A stretch of 64,000 bases of DNA from NCBI GenBank assembly GCA_913060515.1, contig CAJXRZ010000001.1, positions 177,478-241,477 of the forward strand, read 5' to 3'. Below are positions 42,879 to 52,480 of the stretch, in pieces. A model generated the notes under the pieces. That model was given only the letters and a program-made list of their open reading frames with translations, searched no databases and was not told the origin of the DNA. Source of the DNA: an uncultured Pseudomonadota bacterium. GTDB taxonomy: Bacteria > Myxococcota_A > UBA796 > CAJQPC01. Numbering within the stretch: position 1 is the stretch's first letter; each line of letters begins with the position of its first letter. A program made the position numbers and the translations under genes.

Positions 42879-43870
42879 TGGCGCGGGGTGCCAGGACTCT
42901 GCGCCTCTCGGTGATCGTGGTCACCCATCTGGGGGGCGACTGGCTGCGCCGCAGTCTGGCCTCGTTGGTGGGACAGCTCTCGGAGCTCGATGAGCTGATC
43001 GTGGTGGTGAGCGCGGAGCCCGGTCAGGCAGATCTGGATTCGCTCCCCCCTTGCATCCTGCTCGAGCTGGGACACAACCCGCACTACGCGGCGGCGGCGA
43101 ACGCGGGGCTTGCTCGTGCCCAGGGCCAGTGGCTCTTGGTGCTCAACGACGACACCTGCGCGGACCCGGACTTTGTGGCCGAGCTGATGGCTGCAGCGGT
43201 GGCGCCTGGCATGTACCAGCCGCGCATCTTGCTGGCCGATGGCACGGGACGTCTGGACAACGCCGGGCACGGGCTGCTTCCGGACGGCTTCAACTGGGCC
43301 ATCGGGCGAGAGGACGCTGGGCAGGACTACGGAGAGGCCGGAACGGTGGGGGCCTGCTCCGGGGCGGCCTTCTTGGTGCACCGCGCGGTGCTCGATCGCA
43401 TCGGTGTCTTTGACGAGGATCTGGTCGCCTACGGGGAAGATGTAGACCTGTCTCTGCGCGCCAAGCGGGCGGGCTTTGCCCTGCGCTACGTGCCCCAAGC
43501 GCGTATCCAACATGCCTTGGGAGCCAGTCAGGGGCGCTTCTCAGAGCAGAAGGTCTTCTGGGTGGAGCGGAACCGCGTGCGTGTGGCGCTCCGCAGCATG
43601 CCCAGGGGGGCCCTGGTGTTCTGGCCAGCCTTTGCCGGGGCCCGTGTGGGTTTGCTGATGCTGGCGCGGGCCCAGGGCAAAGGCTGGAGCGCCAAGGCCC
43701 CCAACTCAGCGATTCCTGCGGCGCTAAAAGGGATCTTGGCCGGTGTGCGCCTCTCTCCCGATGCGCTGAACAAGCGCAGAGCGGATCAAGCACACTGGAG
43801 CACCAGCGAGGCCACCATGTGGCAGCACATCTGGCAGCACCGGGTGCGCTGGCGGGACCTCAGCCGTTGA
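42878..43870 (+). CDS. family 2 glycosyltransferase, rhamnosyltransferase-like
   Basis: 330 residues from the ATG at 42878, which shares its A with the preceding TGA; a TTG one codon earlier is also possible. GT-A signature: VIVVTHLGGDWLRRSLASL, then LLVLNDDTCADPDFV with the DD-type metal motif. GACSGAAFLVHRAVLDRIGVFDEDLVAYGEDVDLSLRAKRAGF is typical of WbbL-like rhamnosyltransferases. It probably uses dTDP-L-rhamnose made by the divergent rml operon. Its 3' end converges on the pseudokinase gene with a 15-bp gap. Confidence 0.88.
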   Translation: MARGARTLRLSVIVVTHLGGDWLRRSLASLVGQLSELDELIVVVSAEPGQADLDSLPPCILLELGHNPHYAAAANAGLARAQGQWLLVLNDDTCADPDFVAELMAAAVAPGMYQPRILLADGTGRLDNAGHGLLPDGFNWAIGREDAGQDYGEAGTVGACSGAAFLVHRAVLDRIGVFDEDLVAYGEDVDLSLRAKRAGFALRYVPQARIQHALGASQGRFSEQKVFWVERNRVRVALRSMPRGALVFWPAFAGARVGLLMLARAQGKGWSAKAPNSAIPAALKGILAGVRLSPDALNKRRADQAHWSTSEATMWQHIWQHRVRWRDLSR

Positions 43871-43885
43871 GTGCGCGCTGGGCCG

Positions 43886-46720
43886 CTATTGGGTCTGCAG
43901 GAGCAGCTCGGCGGCGCGCAAGTTCAGGGGGTCGTCGGCCATGGCTTGTCGCGCTGCGTTCCGTGCGCCGCCGGGGTCGCTGGAGAGCAGGAGCTCGGCG
44001 CGTCGGCTGTTCAGGGCGGCAGAGGCAGGGCCTTGGGCTTGGGCTTGGTCCAAGGCGTTCAGAGCGGCCTCGGTCTGGTCCAGGCTCTGGTGTGCGTCTG
44101 CCAAGAGCGCCCAACGGGTGGTGCCGCTGCCGTCCAGGAGGGATAGGGCGACTTGGGCCTCGTCCTGGTGCACTTTGACTTGAGCGAGAATCAGGGTGAA
44201 TGCGGGTTCAACCTGTGAAGAGAGGCGCTTCTGCGCCTCGGCACAGCCTCCGCCATCCACACAGATCCAGCCGGCCATCAATGCGCCGATCTGCACTTGA
44301 ACATCACCGCTGAGCTCCGGCTCCATGGCGCCCCAAGCTTGGGCGCTGCTCAGCAGCTCCAGGCTCAGGTCGGCGCGGCGATCCGCATAGATCCGCGGGT
44401 CGATCTCGGCGGCCACGCGCAAGGTGCTCAACGCGGAGGAGGGGTCTTGGAGTTGAACCTGGAGCATTGCGAGTGCCACGGCAGGAGCACGCCAGTAAGG
44501 GGCGGTGCGCTGGGCCTCTTCCAGGTTGGGCCGGGCCTGGGCCAGGGCGCCCAGCTGCATCTGCAACAGGCCGGCGTGCAAGCGGAACCAGGCGCGGCGC
44601 TCTTTGGACAGACGCTCGGGCTTGCCTTGGGCCAAGGTCAACAGGGCTTTCTGGCCGTCCCCCTGCTCTTGTTGGGCGTGGGCCAAAGCCAGGACGGCCG
44701 GAGCGTGGCCGGGCTCAGTGCTCAAGGCCGCCAGAGCGTGGCGCTGGGCCTCGCTGGCGCGCCCGCTGCGAAGCGCCGCCAGTGCAGCACCGGTCTGGGC
44801 ACGCAGGAGCAGCTCCGGGGGACACTCGGGGTCCTCGGCCAGGGCGCCGAGCAGCTGTACGGCCTGTTCGCCATCCCCACGCACCTGGAGCAGGGCCTCG
44901 CCGCGAATCAGGCGCGCGGTAGGGTTGCGGCGGTCCAGCTTGAGCGCTTGCTCGCTGGCGTCCAAGAGGGCATCCCACTGACCCGAGCGCAGGTAGAGCT
45001 GGGCCAAAGCGAGGTGGCCGCTGGGCTCTTCTGGTAGGCGCTCGACGGCGGCCTTCAAGGCGGTCTGTGCGCCCAACAAATCCCCGCTCTGAAGCGCCGC
45101 TTCACCGGTGGCGCGCAGCAAGGCGTCGGCTTGGGGCAAGCCCTTGGAGGCCGCCTGAAGCAGGGGGAAGGCGTCGGTGGGGCGGTCTTGGGCGAGCAGC
45201 GCCTGGCCTTGCACGCCGGTGCAGAAGGCGTCTTGGGGCAGGGCCGTCAAACAGGCGCGGGCCTTCTGGGTGGCCCCAGTGAGGTTGCCCACGGCCAGGG
45301 CGATGCCGGGCTCAGCCCGCAGCACCTCGGGTGCTGTTGCGTCCAGCTTCTGGGCACGGGAGAGCAGCTTGACCGACTGCACGCTCAGTTCGGGCTTCTC
45401 CCGTCCCAAGCGGGCGTAGGCCAGGGCCAGACCAGCGGCGGCTTGGGCGCTGCCGGGATCGGCAGCCAGAGCTTGCTCCAAGTCCGCGGAGGCTTGCTCA
45501 TCCCGGGCCCTGGAGCCCACCATGAGAGCGTCCCATCCGGCCTTTGCGTGGCCCTCTGCGTTCTCGGCGCCGGGGTAGGTGCGCTGCATCTCTTCCACGA
45601 TGTCCAAGGCGGCGGTCACCGGTGGGGGCCCGGCGTCCTCTTTGCCCAGGATCAGGACCACGACGGTGCCCAGCGCAAGCAGGGCGATGGCTGCCAGAGT
45701 CCAGGGGATCCAGTCCGCTCCAGAGTCCTCGTCTTCGCCGTCTTGTGCCTCGGGGAGCTCGGGCAGGAACTTGGCGGTCAGAGCCTGAACCCGAGCCACC
45801 TCGTCGGAGTAGAGGCTGTCCAGGATGCCAACCACGCCTGCCCGAAGACGGCCTGGATCTTTCTGATCCAGCCATGTGCGCAGCGCGCCAGCCAGGGAAG
45901 AGGCGGACTGAAATCGGCGCTCCGGCTGTCGGGTCAGCGCGCGAAGGACGATCTCCGCCAGGGCCGCGTCGATTCCCTCGTTGTGCACTCGGGGGCTGGG
46001 AATGGGGGAGATCAAGACCTCGGCCATGACCTCCTCTCGGGAGCCGCCGCGGAACAGGCCCTTTCCAGTGAGCAGCTCCCAGAGGATGACCCCGACGGCC
46101 CACAGATCGGTCTGCACGCTTGGGGGGCCGCCCTTGACGCGCTCGGGCGCGAAGTAGGCCGGGTGGCCGACCCGCGCCGCGCTGCGCTCGGGCTGCTCGA
46201 CGTGCTCGGCGCGCACCATGCGGGCATCACAGAGGCGTGGCATGCCGTCGAAACCCACCACGATGGTGGCGGGTGCCAGGTCGTGGTGCACGATGCCCAG
46301 GTCCTCACCCGCGCGTCCTGTGAGCACGTGAAGGTGGGTCAGGGTCTCGCAGACTTGGAGCATCAGCCACGCCGAGAGCTCGACGGGCAAGGCCACTTTC
46401 TGCTTCTCCAGAGTGCGCAGGAGCTGGTGCATGCTGCGCCCCTCCACCCACTCCATGGCCAGGTAGCGGCAGCCCTCGTGGGTGCCGGAGTCCTGAACCT
46501 TGAGAAGGCCGGGCAAATCCAGGTCTCTGCCCAGCTGTGCGCTGTCCTGGTAGATCAGGTCGAAGCTTGGGTCCGCGCTGATCTGTGGCGTGAGGATCTT
46601 GAGCAGAGTGGTCTGCCGGCTGCCCTCACGCAGTGCGCGAAAGCCCTCGGCTTCGTCATCGACAAAGATGCGTTCGACGACCTGGTAGGGGCCGAAGTGA
46701 TGGGCTTGGTCTTGCTTCAC
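43886..46720 (-). CDS. Ser/Thr-kinase-like protein (probable pseudokinase) with TPR domain
   Basis: 944 residues, GTG start without a Shine-Dalgarno. The N-terminal 300 residues have the kinase fold: LLKIL Lys, LAMEWVEGRSMHQLL hinge, catalytic loop VHHDLAPATIVV, and APE (FAPERV). Key changes are Asn to Thr in the catalytic loop, DFG to DAR, no Gly loop, and no clear alpha-C Glu. A transmembrane helix near 333-356 puts the TPR-rich C-terminal 580 residues outside. It is paralogous to the intact kinase gene 25 bp upstream. It probably acts as a non-catalytic partner or sensor. Confidence 0.82.
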   Translation of the reverse strand: MKQDQAHHFGPYQVVERIFVDDEAEGFRALREGSRQTTLLKILTPQISADPSFDLIYQDSAQLGRDLDLPGLLKVQDSGTHEGCRYLAMEWVEGRSMHQLLRTLEKQKVALPVELSAWLMLQVCETLTHLHVLTGRAGEDLGIVHHDLAPATIVVGFDGMPRLCDARMVRAEHVEQPERSAARVGHPAYFAPERVKGGPPSVQTDLWAVGVILWELLTGKGLFRGGSREEVMAEVLISPIPSPRVHNEGIDAALAEIVLRALTRQPERRFQSASSLAGALRTWLDQKDPGRLRAGVVGILDSLYSDEVARVQALTAKFLPELPEAQDGEDEDSGADWIPWTLAAIALLALGTVVVLILGKEDAGPPPVTAALDIVEEMQRTYPGAENAEGHAKAGWDALMVGSRARDEQASADLEQALAADPGSAQAAAGLALAYARLGREKPELSVQSVKLLSRAQKLDATAPEVLRAEPGIALAVGNLTGATQKARACLTALPQDAFCTGVQGQALLAQDRPTDAFPLLQAASKGLPQADALLRATGEAALQSGDLLGAQTALKAAVERLPEEPSGHLALAQLYLRSGQWDALLDASEQALKLDRRNPTARLIRGEALLQVRGDGEQAVQLLGALAEDPECPPELLLRAQTGAALAALRSGRASEAQRHALAALSTEPGHAPAVLALAHAQQEQGDGQKALLTLAQGKPERLSKERRAWFRLHAGLLQMQLGALAQARPNLEEAQRTAPYWRAPAVALAMLQVQLQDPSSALSTLRVAAEIDPRIYADRRADLSLELLSSAQAWGAMEPELSGDVQVQIGALMAGWICVDGGGCAEAQKRLSSQVEPAFTLILAQVKVHQDEAQVALSLLDGSGTTRWALLADAHQSLDQTEAALNALDQAQAQGPASAALNSRRAELLLSSDPGGARNAARQAMADDPLNLRAAELLLQTQ

Positions 46721-46722
46721 GG

Positions 46723-46740
46723 GTGCGCAGAATAGCGCAC
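46723..46740 (-). promoter_or_regulatory. palindrome framing a -10 element before the pseudokinase
   Basis: On the minus strand GTGCGC, TATTCT, GCGCAC: perfect 6-bp arms exactly around a TANNNT hexamer, ending 2 nt before the GTG start codon. It lies in the 25-bp gap between the two kinase genes. It could be a promoter with an overlapping operator, or an intercistronic hairpin. Confidence 0.45.
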
Positions 46741-46745
46741 ATCGA

Positions 46746-49700
46746 TCAGCGGGCGGCGAGGAGCAGGGCCAGGGCGCCAGGGTTGTCTGGATCCAAGCGC
46801 AAGCAAGCCTGGGCGTGGGCGCGAACCTCGTCCATGCTGCCGCTCTCCCACGCCCACTCCGCGCGGGCCAGTGCCGTCCGGGCGTCTTGGGGCGCGGCTT
46901 GCCATGCCAGCTCCGCCCCGCGCGTCTCCAGGCTGGACTTGGCCCACCCCTGCATCCAGGTGTCCGGGCTGTCCTTGAGGGCCACCAAGGCCATCGCGGG
47001 CTCGTCGTGTAGCAGGGCCAAGCGGGCGCGCCACTCCGGGCTCAGAGGCTGGATTTCTTGCCATCCGCTGCAGCCACCTGCCGCCAAGCAGAAGGCCGCC
47101 GCTTGGGTGGGGGTGGGGCTCTCCGGAGGGAGGGGACGCTCGATCGGGATCAGGGCCCCTGCCAGCGCAGTACTGCTGTAGCTCCAGGCCTGCTCAAGCT
47201 GCGCGTCAGCGCCAGCGAGGTCTCCATCGGCGCTGCGCAGCAGGGAGAGTGCCAGGTGCAGGTCCAGCCATTGGGGTGTGGCGTCCAGGCCCAACTCCAG
47301 CGCCATGATCGCGTAGCGGGGTCGCTCCAGGCTGCGGGCCAGCTCGGAGACGCCCAGCTGCACTTTGGCCTGTTGCCATGGGCTGAGATCTAGGACGTCC
47401 AGGCCGGAGATCGCTTGGTCCATCTGCTCGGAGTCCAAGCTCACCTGTGCAGCTCTGCCCAAGCTGAGCTGCGCGGGTGCCCACCTGGGGCTCAGCTCAA
47501 AGGCGGTCTTTGCGTGTTCCAGTGCAGCGCGTTCGTCTTCGATGGCCAAGCTGGCGGTGCTGGCCAGGATGTGGGCGCTTGCGGCCCCATCCCAGAGGTG
47601 CAGCGCCGGGTCTTCCAGCAGAGGCGAGAGGCTGCGCATGCTGCGTTGGGGTTGGCCACGCAGCAGGTGGATCTCGGCGGCCAGCAGAGCGGCCTCGGGC
47701 TGGCCGGCTTGGGCGTCGGTGTCGATGAGGGCCAGGGCGCCTTCGGTTGCGCTGGCCTGCATGAGGATCTTGGCCAGTGCCAAACGTGTACGAAGGTCCT
47801 TGCTTTTCTCCAAGCGAAGGACCGCTGAGCTGACCTCGCCAGCGCTCAGATCGGCTTGGGCCAGTAGGCGCTGGAGCTCGGGTCCGTCTGCGGGGCTTCC
47901 TTCCAGGTGGAGCAGCTCCCTTGGACTGTGAACCTCCTCTGTCGAGCGCGCCTTCCAGGCCAAGACCGCACAGTAGGGGCCCATCTCCGGGTCCTCTTCG
48001 CAGCCGTTGGCGCTGCGCAGGGCAGCTTGGGGTGAACCTTCGATCAGGGCCAGTTCGGCCCGTGCTGCCAAGTTGTGGGGGCTGGCGGGTGCCAGGCGCT
48101 CCGCTTCTTCCAGGAGGGTCCATGCACGAGGTCCCAAGGCGGGTCGCTCCGGCGCCTGTCTTGCGTAGGCCACGGCCAGGCCGGCCAGGATCGCGGAGTT
48201 CCCTGGGCTCGCCGCGGCCCCTTCCTCCAGCTGGTCCACCGCGCGCTTGTCCGCCTCGGAGCTGCCCTGCTGCAAGTACTGCCAGCCTCGCTCTTGGAGC
48301 AGCTCGGCGGGCTGGGTGGGGGTGACCCGGGACTGGATCTCTTGGACCAGGATCTCGGTGGGCGTGGGGGGAGACTGGCTCAGCCAGACCCCCATGATCA
48401 CGACGAAGGCGCCCAGCACGGCTAGGCCGCCGGCGATGAGGGGCACCCGGCTGGAGCTGCCTTCCGCCTCCAGGGCTTGGGGCCGTGAGCCTTGGACGCT
48501 GGGTCGGGGGCGCCGCTCCGGCTTGCGCGCATCGCTGTAGGGGCGTCGAAAATCAGCGGGATCCGTGCGGAAGCTGCCGCTGTCCATCGGGCCCGAGAGG
48601 GGGCCGGACATGGGGCCGCTCATCGATCCGGACATGGGCCCTGACATCCCGCCCGAGGCGCCTCCTGTCTGGGGCCCGCTGCCCGAGAGCAGGCCAGAGG
48701 GGCCCGTCGTCGTGGGTGCGACGGGCTCTACGCCGGGCGCCATGGGCACGTCGGTTGGGTCGCTGGCCTTGCGGCCCAAGGCCTCGAGCAGCTCGGGTCC
48801 CAGAGGGACGATGCCGCGGTTGCCCAGCCTGTCCTCGGCGTCGAAGACATCCCCCAGAGTCTCGTGGAACTCCTGGGCGACGCGACTGCCGTGTTCCAGG
48901 CGCGTCATCTGGATCTTCCTCTCCTCCCCAAAGAGCTCCTGCATCAGCAGGGCGCTGCTTCGCTGGACCAGCTGCGGGTTGCGCTGGTCCATGTGGGCGA
49001 AGAGGGCCTCCTGCATGTCCCCGGCGTCTACAAAGCGGTCCTTGGGGTCCAGAGCCAAGGCGCGGGCCACCATTCGGTCCAGCTCGGGGCTGACGTTGGG
49101 GTTGAAGGCGGAGGGGGGCGGGTAGTCGCCGGCCAGGATGCGGCGGGCGCTCTGTTTGGGCTCTCGGGCTCGGAACAGGCCCCGTCCCGTGAGCATCTCG
49201 TGGAGCACAACGCCCAGAGAGAAGAGATCGGAGCGGGGCGTGGCGCGCTTGGACCGCAGGCGCTCAGGGGCGACGTACTGCACCTTGCCCCAGTTGATGC
49301 CGTCCTTGGCCTCGTTGGTCAGGGCTTGGGTGGCCGCGATGCCAAAGTCCACCACCTTGACCTGTCCGCTGAAGGACAAGACCAGGTTGGAGGGGCTGAT
49401 GTCCTGGTGAACGATGCCCATCGGGGTACCGCTCATGTCGCTCAAGTTGTGGGCGTACTGCAGGGCCTTGCAGGCCTCGTGGGCGATGTACAGGGCGAAG
49501 TCGACGGGCATGACTTCTTTGCGCCTGGAGAGCTTGGAGAACATGCGCTTGATGTCGCGCCCATCCACCCACTCCATGGCCAAGTAGTAGCTGTCTTTGA
49601 TCTTGCCGAAGTCGTAGACCTGCACCACGTTCCCGTGCTGCAGCCCCACGCTGATCTTGGCCTCGTCGATGAACATGCTGACGAAGGCGGGATCGCTGCT

Positions 49701-49853
49701 GTAGCGCTCCAAGATGCGCTTGATCACGAGGGTCTTGGCGAAGCCGCCCGTGGAGAAGCTGCGGGCTGCGTAGACCTCGGCCATCCCGCCGACCGCGATG
49801 CGATCGATCAGGTAGTACTTGCCGTAGATTCTCGGCGTGAAGTCGGAGGGCAT
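46746..49853 (-). CDS. membrane Ser/Thr protein kinase with TPR domain
   Basis: 1035 residues. Intact Hanks-type kinase (about 10-280): IAVGGMAEVYAA Gly loop, LVIKRI Lys, alpha-C FIDEAKI Glu, catalytic IVHQDISPSNLVL, DFG (VVDFGIAA) and APE (VAPERL). A Gly/Met/Ser repeat linker (MSGPMSGSMSGPMSGPLSG) leads to a transmembrane helix at about 464-485 and a large TPR-type helical domain of about 540 residues. GGMAEVY is common in Myxococcota kinases. TACTCT 9 nt before the ATG suggests a near-leaderless transcript. It lies directly upstream of the pseudokinase paralogue. Confidence 0.92.
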   Translation of the reverse strand: MPSDFTPRIYGKYYLIDRIAVGGMAEVYAARSFSTGGFAKTLVIKRILERYSSDPAFVSMFIDEAKISVGLQHGNVVQVYDFGKIKDSYYLAMEWVDGRDIKRMFSKLSRRKEVMPVDFALYIAHEACKALQYAHNLSDMSGTPMGIVHQDISPSNLVLSFSGQVKVVDFGIAATQALTNEAKDGINWGKVQYVAPERLRSKRATPRSDLFSLGVVLHEMLTGRGLFRAREPKQSARRILAGDYPPPSAFNPNVSPELDRMVARALALDPKDRFVDAGDMQEALFAHMDQRNPQLVQRSSALLMQELFGEERKIQMTRLEHGSRVAQEFHETLGDVFDAEDRLGNRGIVPLGPELLEALGRKASDPTDVPMAPGVEPVAPTTTGPSGLLSGSGPQTGGASGGMSGPMSGSMSGPMSGPLSGPMDSGSFRTDPADFRRPYSDARKPERRPRPSVQGSRPQALEAEGSSSRVPLIAGGLAVLGAFVVIMGVWLSQSPPTPTEILVQEIQSRVTPTQPAELLQERGWQYLQQGSSEADKRAVDQLEEGAAASPGNSAILAGLAVAYARQAPERPALGPRAWTLLEEAERLAPASPHNLAARAELALIEGSPQAALRSANGCEEDPEMGPYCAVLAWKARSTEEVHSPRELLHLEGSPADGPELQRLLAQADLSAGEVSSAVLRLEKSKDLRTRLALAKILMQASATEGALALIDTDAQAGQPEAALLAAEIHLLRGQPQRSMRSLSPLLEDPALHLWDGAASAHILASTASLAIEDERAALEHAKTAFELSPRWAPAQLSLGRAAQVSLDSEQMDQAISGLDVLDLSPWQQAKVQLGVSELARSLERPRYAIMALELGLDATPQWLDLHLALSLLRSADGDLAGADAQLEQAWSYSSTALAGALIPIERPLPPESPTPTQAAAFCLAAGGCSGWQEIQPLSPEWRARLALLHDEPAMALVALKDSPDTWMQGWAKSSLETRGAELAWQAAPQDARTALARAEWAWESGSMDEVRAHAQACLRLDPDNPGALALLLAAR

Positions 49854-49902
49854 CAGGCCCGGAGAGTAGCAGGAGGGGCGCAGCTTCGGACGCCAGGAGG
49901 GC

Positions 49903-52404
49903 TCAGCTCTCCTCGATCCACACCCGCCCGCGGCCGCCGTCCACGGTGATTCGCATGCCGTCTTGTAGGCGCGTGGTGGCCCCCTCGACGTTGACCACGG
50001 CGGGCAGGCGGTACTCCCGAGCGACCACGGCGCCGTGAGAGAGCATCGAGCCCAACTCCAGGACCACGGCGCCGGCTACCAGAAAGAGTGGGGTCCAGCC
50101 CGGATCCGTCGCGGTGGTCACCAGGATGTCGCCGGGCTGCAGGCGCTCGGCGTCCTCGATGCTGTGCAGGATTCGTGCGGTGCCGGTGCGGCGACCTGCG
50201 CTAATGCCCAGGCCAATCAAGCTGGCGCCGGTCTCTTGGACCTCCACACCCTCGTCTCCAAGCAGGAAGGTGGGGGGCGCAGGCTGAGCGGCGTACTCCT
50301 GCCATTGCTTGGCGCGTCTGGCCATGAGCGCCGTGGCGTTCTCGCTGCTCAGAGTGCCGGCGGCCAAGGCGCGCAGTTCATCCAGCTCCAGGAAGCGGAC
50401 CTGCTCAGGCGCGTCCAGGAGCTGACTGCCCAGGGTCATCACGCAGCGCTTGAGCGCCCACATCAGCCGGTCGAACTCGAAGCGTTGCTCCTCGCGCAGC
50501 TGGAGGTAGCGACGGGCCAGGTCCACCTTCTTCATGGTGAATCCGCCGTCTTGGGGCGGGAGGCGCTGACGCAGGGTCGCCAGAGCCTGCTTGGAGGCGC
50601 GCACCTGTTCCTGCACCCGGGCGCTCGGGTCCCCGAGCTGTCCGCTGCGGTAGGGCTCCAAGAGGGGGGCCAGGGCGGCAGGGTTCTCGGCCCATCGGGT
50701 CGCGAAGAGCTCCCAGCTGCTCTCGGAGGAGCGGTGCCCGTACTGGGAGAGGAACGAGGCCTGGGTCATCGCGCCGGTGGCCAAGGCAAACAGGGCTTGG
50801 TTGGTCTGTACCGTGGGGTTGTCGGCCGGCGCCGTGAGCACATCATCGGCCAGATCGTGGGGCAGCTCGCCGCGCATGATCTGGTAGCTCAGGTTTGCGA
50901 AGAGCAGGGAGACCACATGGATCTTCAGGTAGTCGCGCTTGAGCTCGATGAGCTGGTCCAGCTTCCGTAATCCCTCTTCCACGTCCGAGGCCACCACGGC
51001 CAGCGGGGGGAGCTCCACCGCCAGGCGTTGGGCGAAGGCATCCCAGGTCTTGTGGTTGCTGAGGGGATTCCACCGGAAGCGCTGCCACCGCTTCTCGGCA
51101 AAGGTGGTCTGGAAGATGGACTGGTAGACCTTCAAGTCGGGCGTATAGGCGAAGCGCTTGGTCCAGCGCTCCACCTCTTGAGGTGGCAGGAAGTCCATCA
51201 TGAAGCTGGGAGGACTGCGCCCGGGCAGCTTGAAGGCCAGGTGTCGGAACACCGTGACATTGGCGTAGGGCCTGCCGCGCAGCAGGCGGAGTGGCGGTGC
51301 CCCACCCAGATAGTCCCTGGAGGTCTCGGGGTAGTCGATGAACCAGGTCAGCATGGGGCCCGTGATCGACCAGCCCATGGGCGTGGCCAGGCCAGCCCAG
51401 CGCTCGCCGATGAAGCGTCGTGTCCAGAGCACGCCGTCCCCCCGCTCCGGGTCGCCTGCGGCGGTGATGGGCCGGGCTTGGAGCACGAAGATCTTGCCGT
51501 CGGCGTCGATGGCCCACTCCAGATCTTGAGGTTGGCCGGCGTGTTGCTCGGCCCGCAGCGCCATGCGAGAGAGGCGCGCCACCTCTTGTCTGCTGAGCTT
51601 TCGGGCGAGGGGATGGGCGACCTTGGCCCACTCCAGCTTGTTCTTCACCAAGGGCGCCAAGCGTCGCTCTTGGGGCAGCACGTCCGCCTCCAGCTCCTGC
51701 ACGTGCAGGCGGTTCCAGATCCGGCCCAAGCCCCGCGGCAGCTTTCGCGGCCGCTTGACCAGGTATCGATCGGGGGCCACCTGGCCGCTCACCAGGGCCT
51801 CGCCCTGTCCCCAGACGGCCTCGACCACCAGCTCGGAGAAGCTGCCGGTCACCGGGTTCATCGTGAAGACCACCCCGCTGCACTTGGCGTCTACCAAGCG
51901 CTGAACCACCACCCCCATGCCAGGCTGGCCGCGCACTCTGCGGGCCTTGCGGTAGGCCACCGCCTGGTGAGAGAAGGCGCTCGCCCAGCACTGCTTGACC
52001 GCTGTCTCCACCGCGTCGCCGGGGCGAACGTTCAACACACTCAAGAACTGGCCCGCGAAGGAGTTCTCGCTGCCGTCCTCTTCGATGGCGGAGCTGCGCA
52101 CCACCAGTCGGTCGCCCAACTCAGCGCCGGCCTGGCGCAGGCTTCCAGCCAGCTTCGGGGGCAGGCGGCCGTTCTCGATCATCATGCGGAGCTGGCGCAG
52201 AGCGTCGGGATTCGGGCGTCTGTGTAGGCCCTTGGCCCGGTCCCAGAGGCCGTTGTGCTTCAGGAAGGCGCGGAAGTCAGAGACCGCCAAGGCCACCGCG
52301 GGAGGAACCGGGAGTCCCCGCCTGGACAGGGCGCCCAAAGACGCTGCTTTGCCTCCGTAGGTGGAGGCTGCGTCGTCGCGAAGTTGGGAGATGGGGCGGA
52401 TCAC
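49903..52404 (-). CDS. PEP-utilising phosphotransferase (PEP synthase/rifampin phosphotransferase-like)
   Basis: 833 residues, using a GTG at 52404 with AGGAGG 8 nt upstream; an ATG at 52428 gives 8 more residues but no ribosome binding site. The N-terminal ATP-grasp PEP/pyruvate-binding domain has TYGGKAASLGALSRRGLPVPP, RSSAIEEDGSENSFAGQF and GVVFTMNPVTG. The C-terminal PEP-utilising domain carries the phospho-His motif LGSMLSHGAVVAREYRLPAVVN near 790. The central 300 residues resemble the rifampin phosphotransferase/PpsA-like layout. No other resistance context; the acceptor may be pyruvate or a small molecule. Confidence 0.85.
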   Translation of the reverse strand: MIRPISQLRDDAASTYGGKAASLGALSRRGLPVPPAVALAVSDFRAFLKHNGLWDRAKGLHRRPNPDALRQLRMMIENGRLPPKLAGSLRQAGAELGDRLVVRSSAIEEDGSENSFAGQFLSVLNVRPGDAVETAVKQCWASAFSHQAVAYRKARRVRGQPGMGVVVQRLVDAKCSGVVFTMNPVTGSFSELVVEAVWGQGEALVSGQVAPDRYLVKRPRKLPRGLGRIWNRLHVQELEADVLPQERRLAPLVKNKLEWAKVAHPLARKLSRQEVARLSRMALRAEQHAGQPQDLEWAIDADGKIFVLQARPITAAGDPERGDGVLWTRRFIGERWAGLATPMGWSITGPMLTWFIDYPETSRDYLGGAPPLRLLRGRPYANVTVFRHLAFKLPGRSPPSFMMDFLPPQEVERWTKRFAYTPDLKVYQSIFQTTFAEKRWQRFRWNPLSNHKTWDAFAQRLAVELPPLAVVASDVEEGLRKLDQLIELKRDYLKIHVVSLLFANLSYQIMRGELPHDLADDVLTAPADNPTVQTNQALFALATGAMTQASFLSQYGHRSSESSWELFATRWAENPAALAPLLEPYRSGQLGDPSARVQEQVRASKQALATLRQRLPPQDGGFTMKKVDLARRYLQLREEQRFEFDRLMWALKRCVMTLGSQLLDAPEQVRFLELDELRALAAGTLSSENATALMARRAKQWQEYAAQPAPPTFLLGDEGVEVQETGASLIGLGISAGRRTGTARILHSIEDAERLQPGDILVTTATDPGWTPLFLVAGAVVLELGSMLSHGAVVAREYRLPAVVNVEGATTRLQDGMRITVDGGRGRVWIEES

Positions 52405-52480
52405 GGGGCCGCCTCCTATCTGCGCCATGGTGTGCGAGCGAGTAGTGCTGCGATATGTCGCTTGAAACTGGGAGCCTGAG

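Noticed and set aside
45131-46735. Plus-strand open frame across the pseudokinase gene
   Set aside because: Composition is Gly/Leu/Gln-rich and unlike any protein family, while the minus strand encodes a kinase fold with TPRs.
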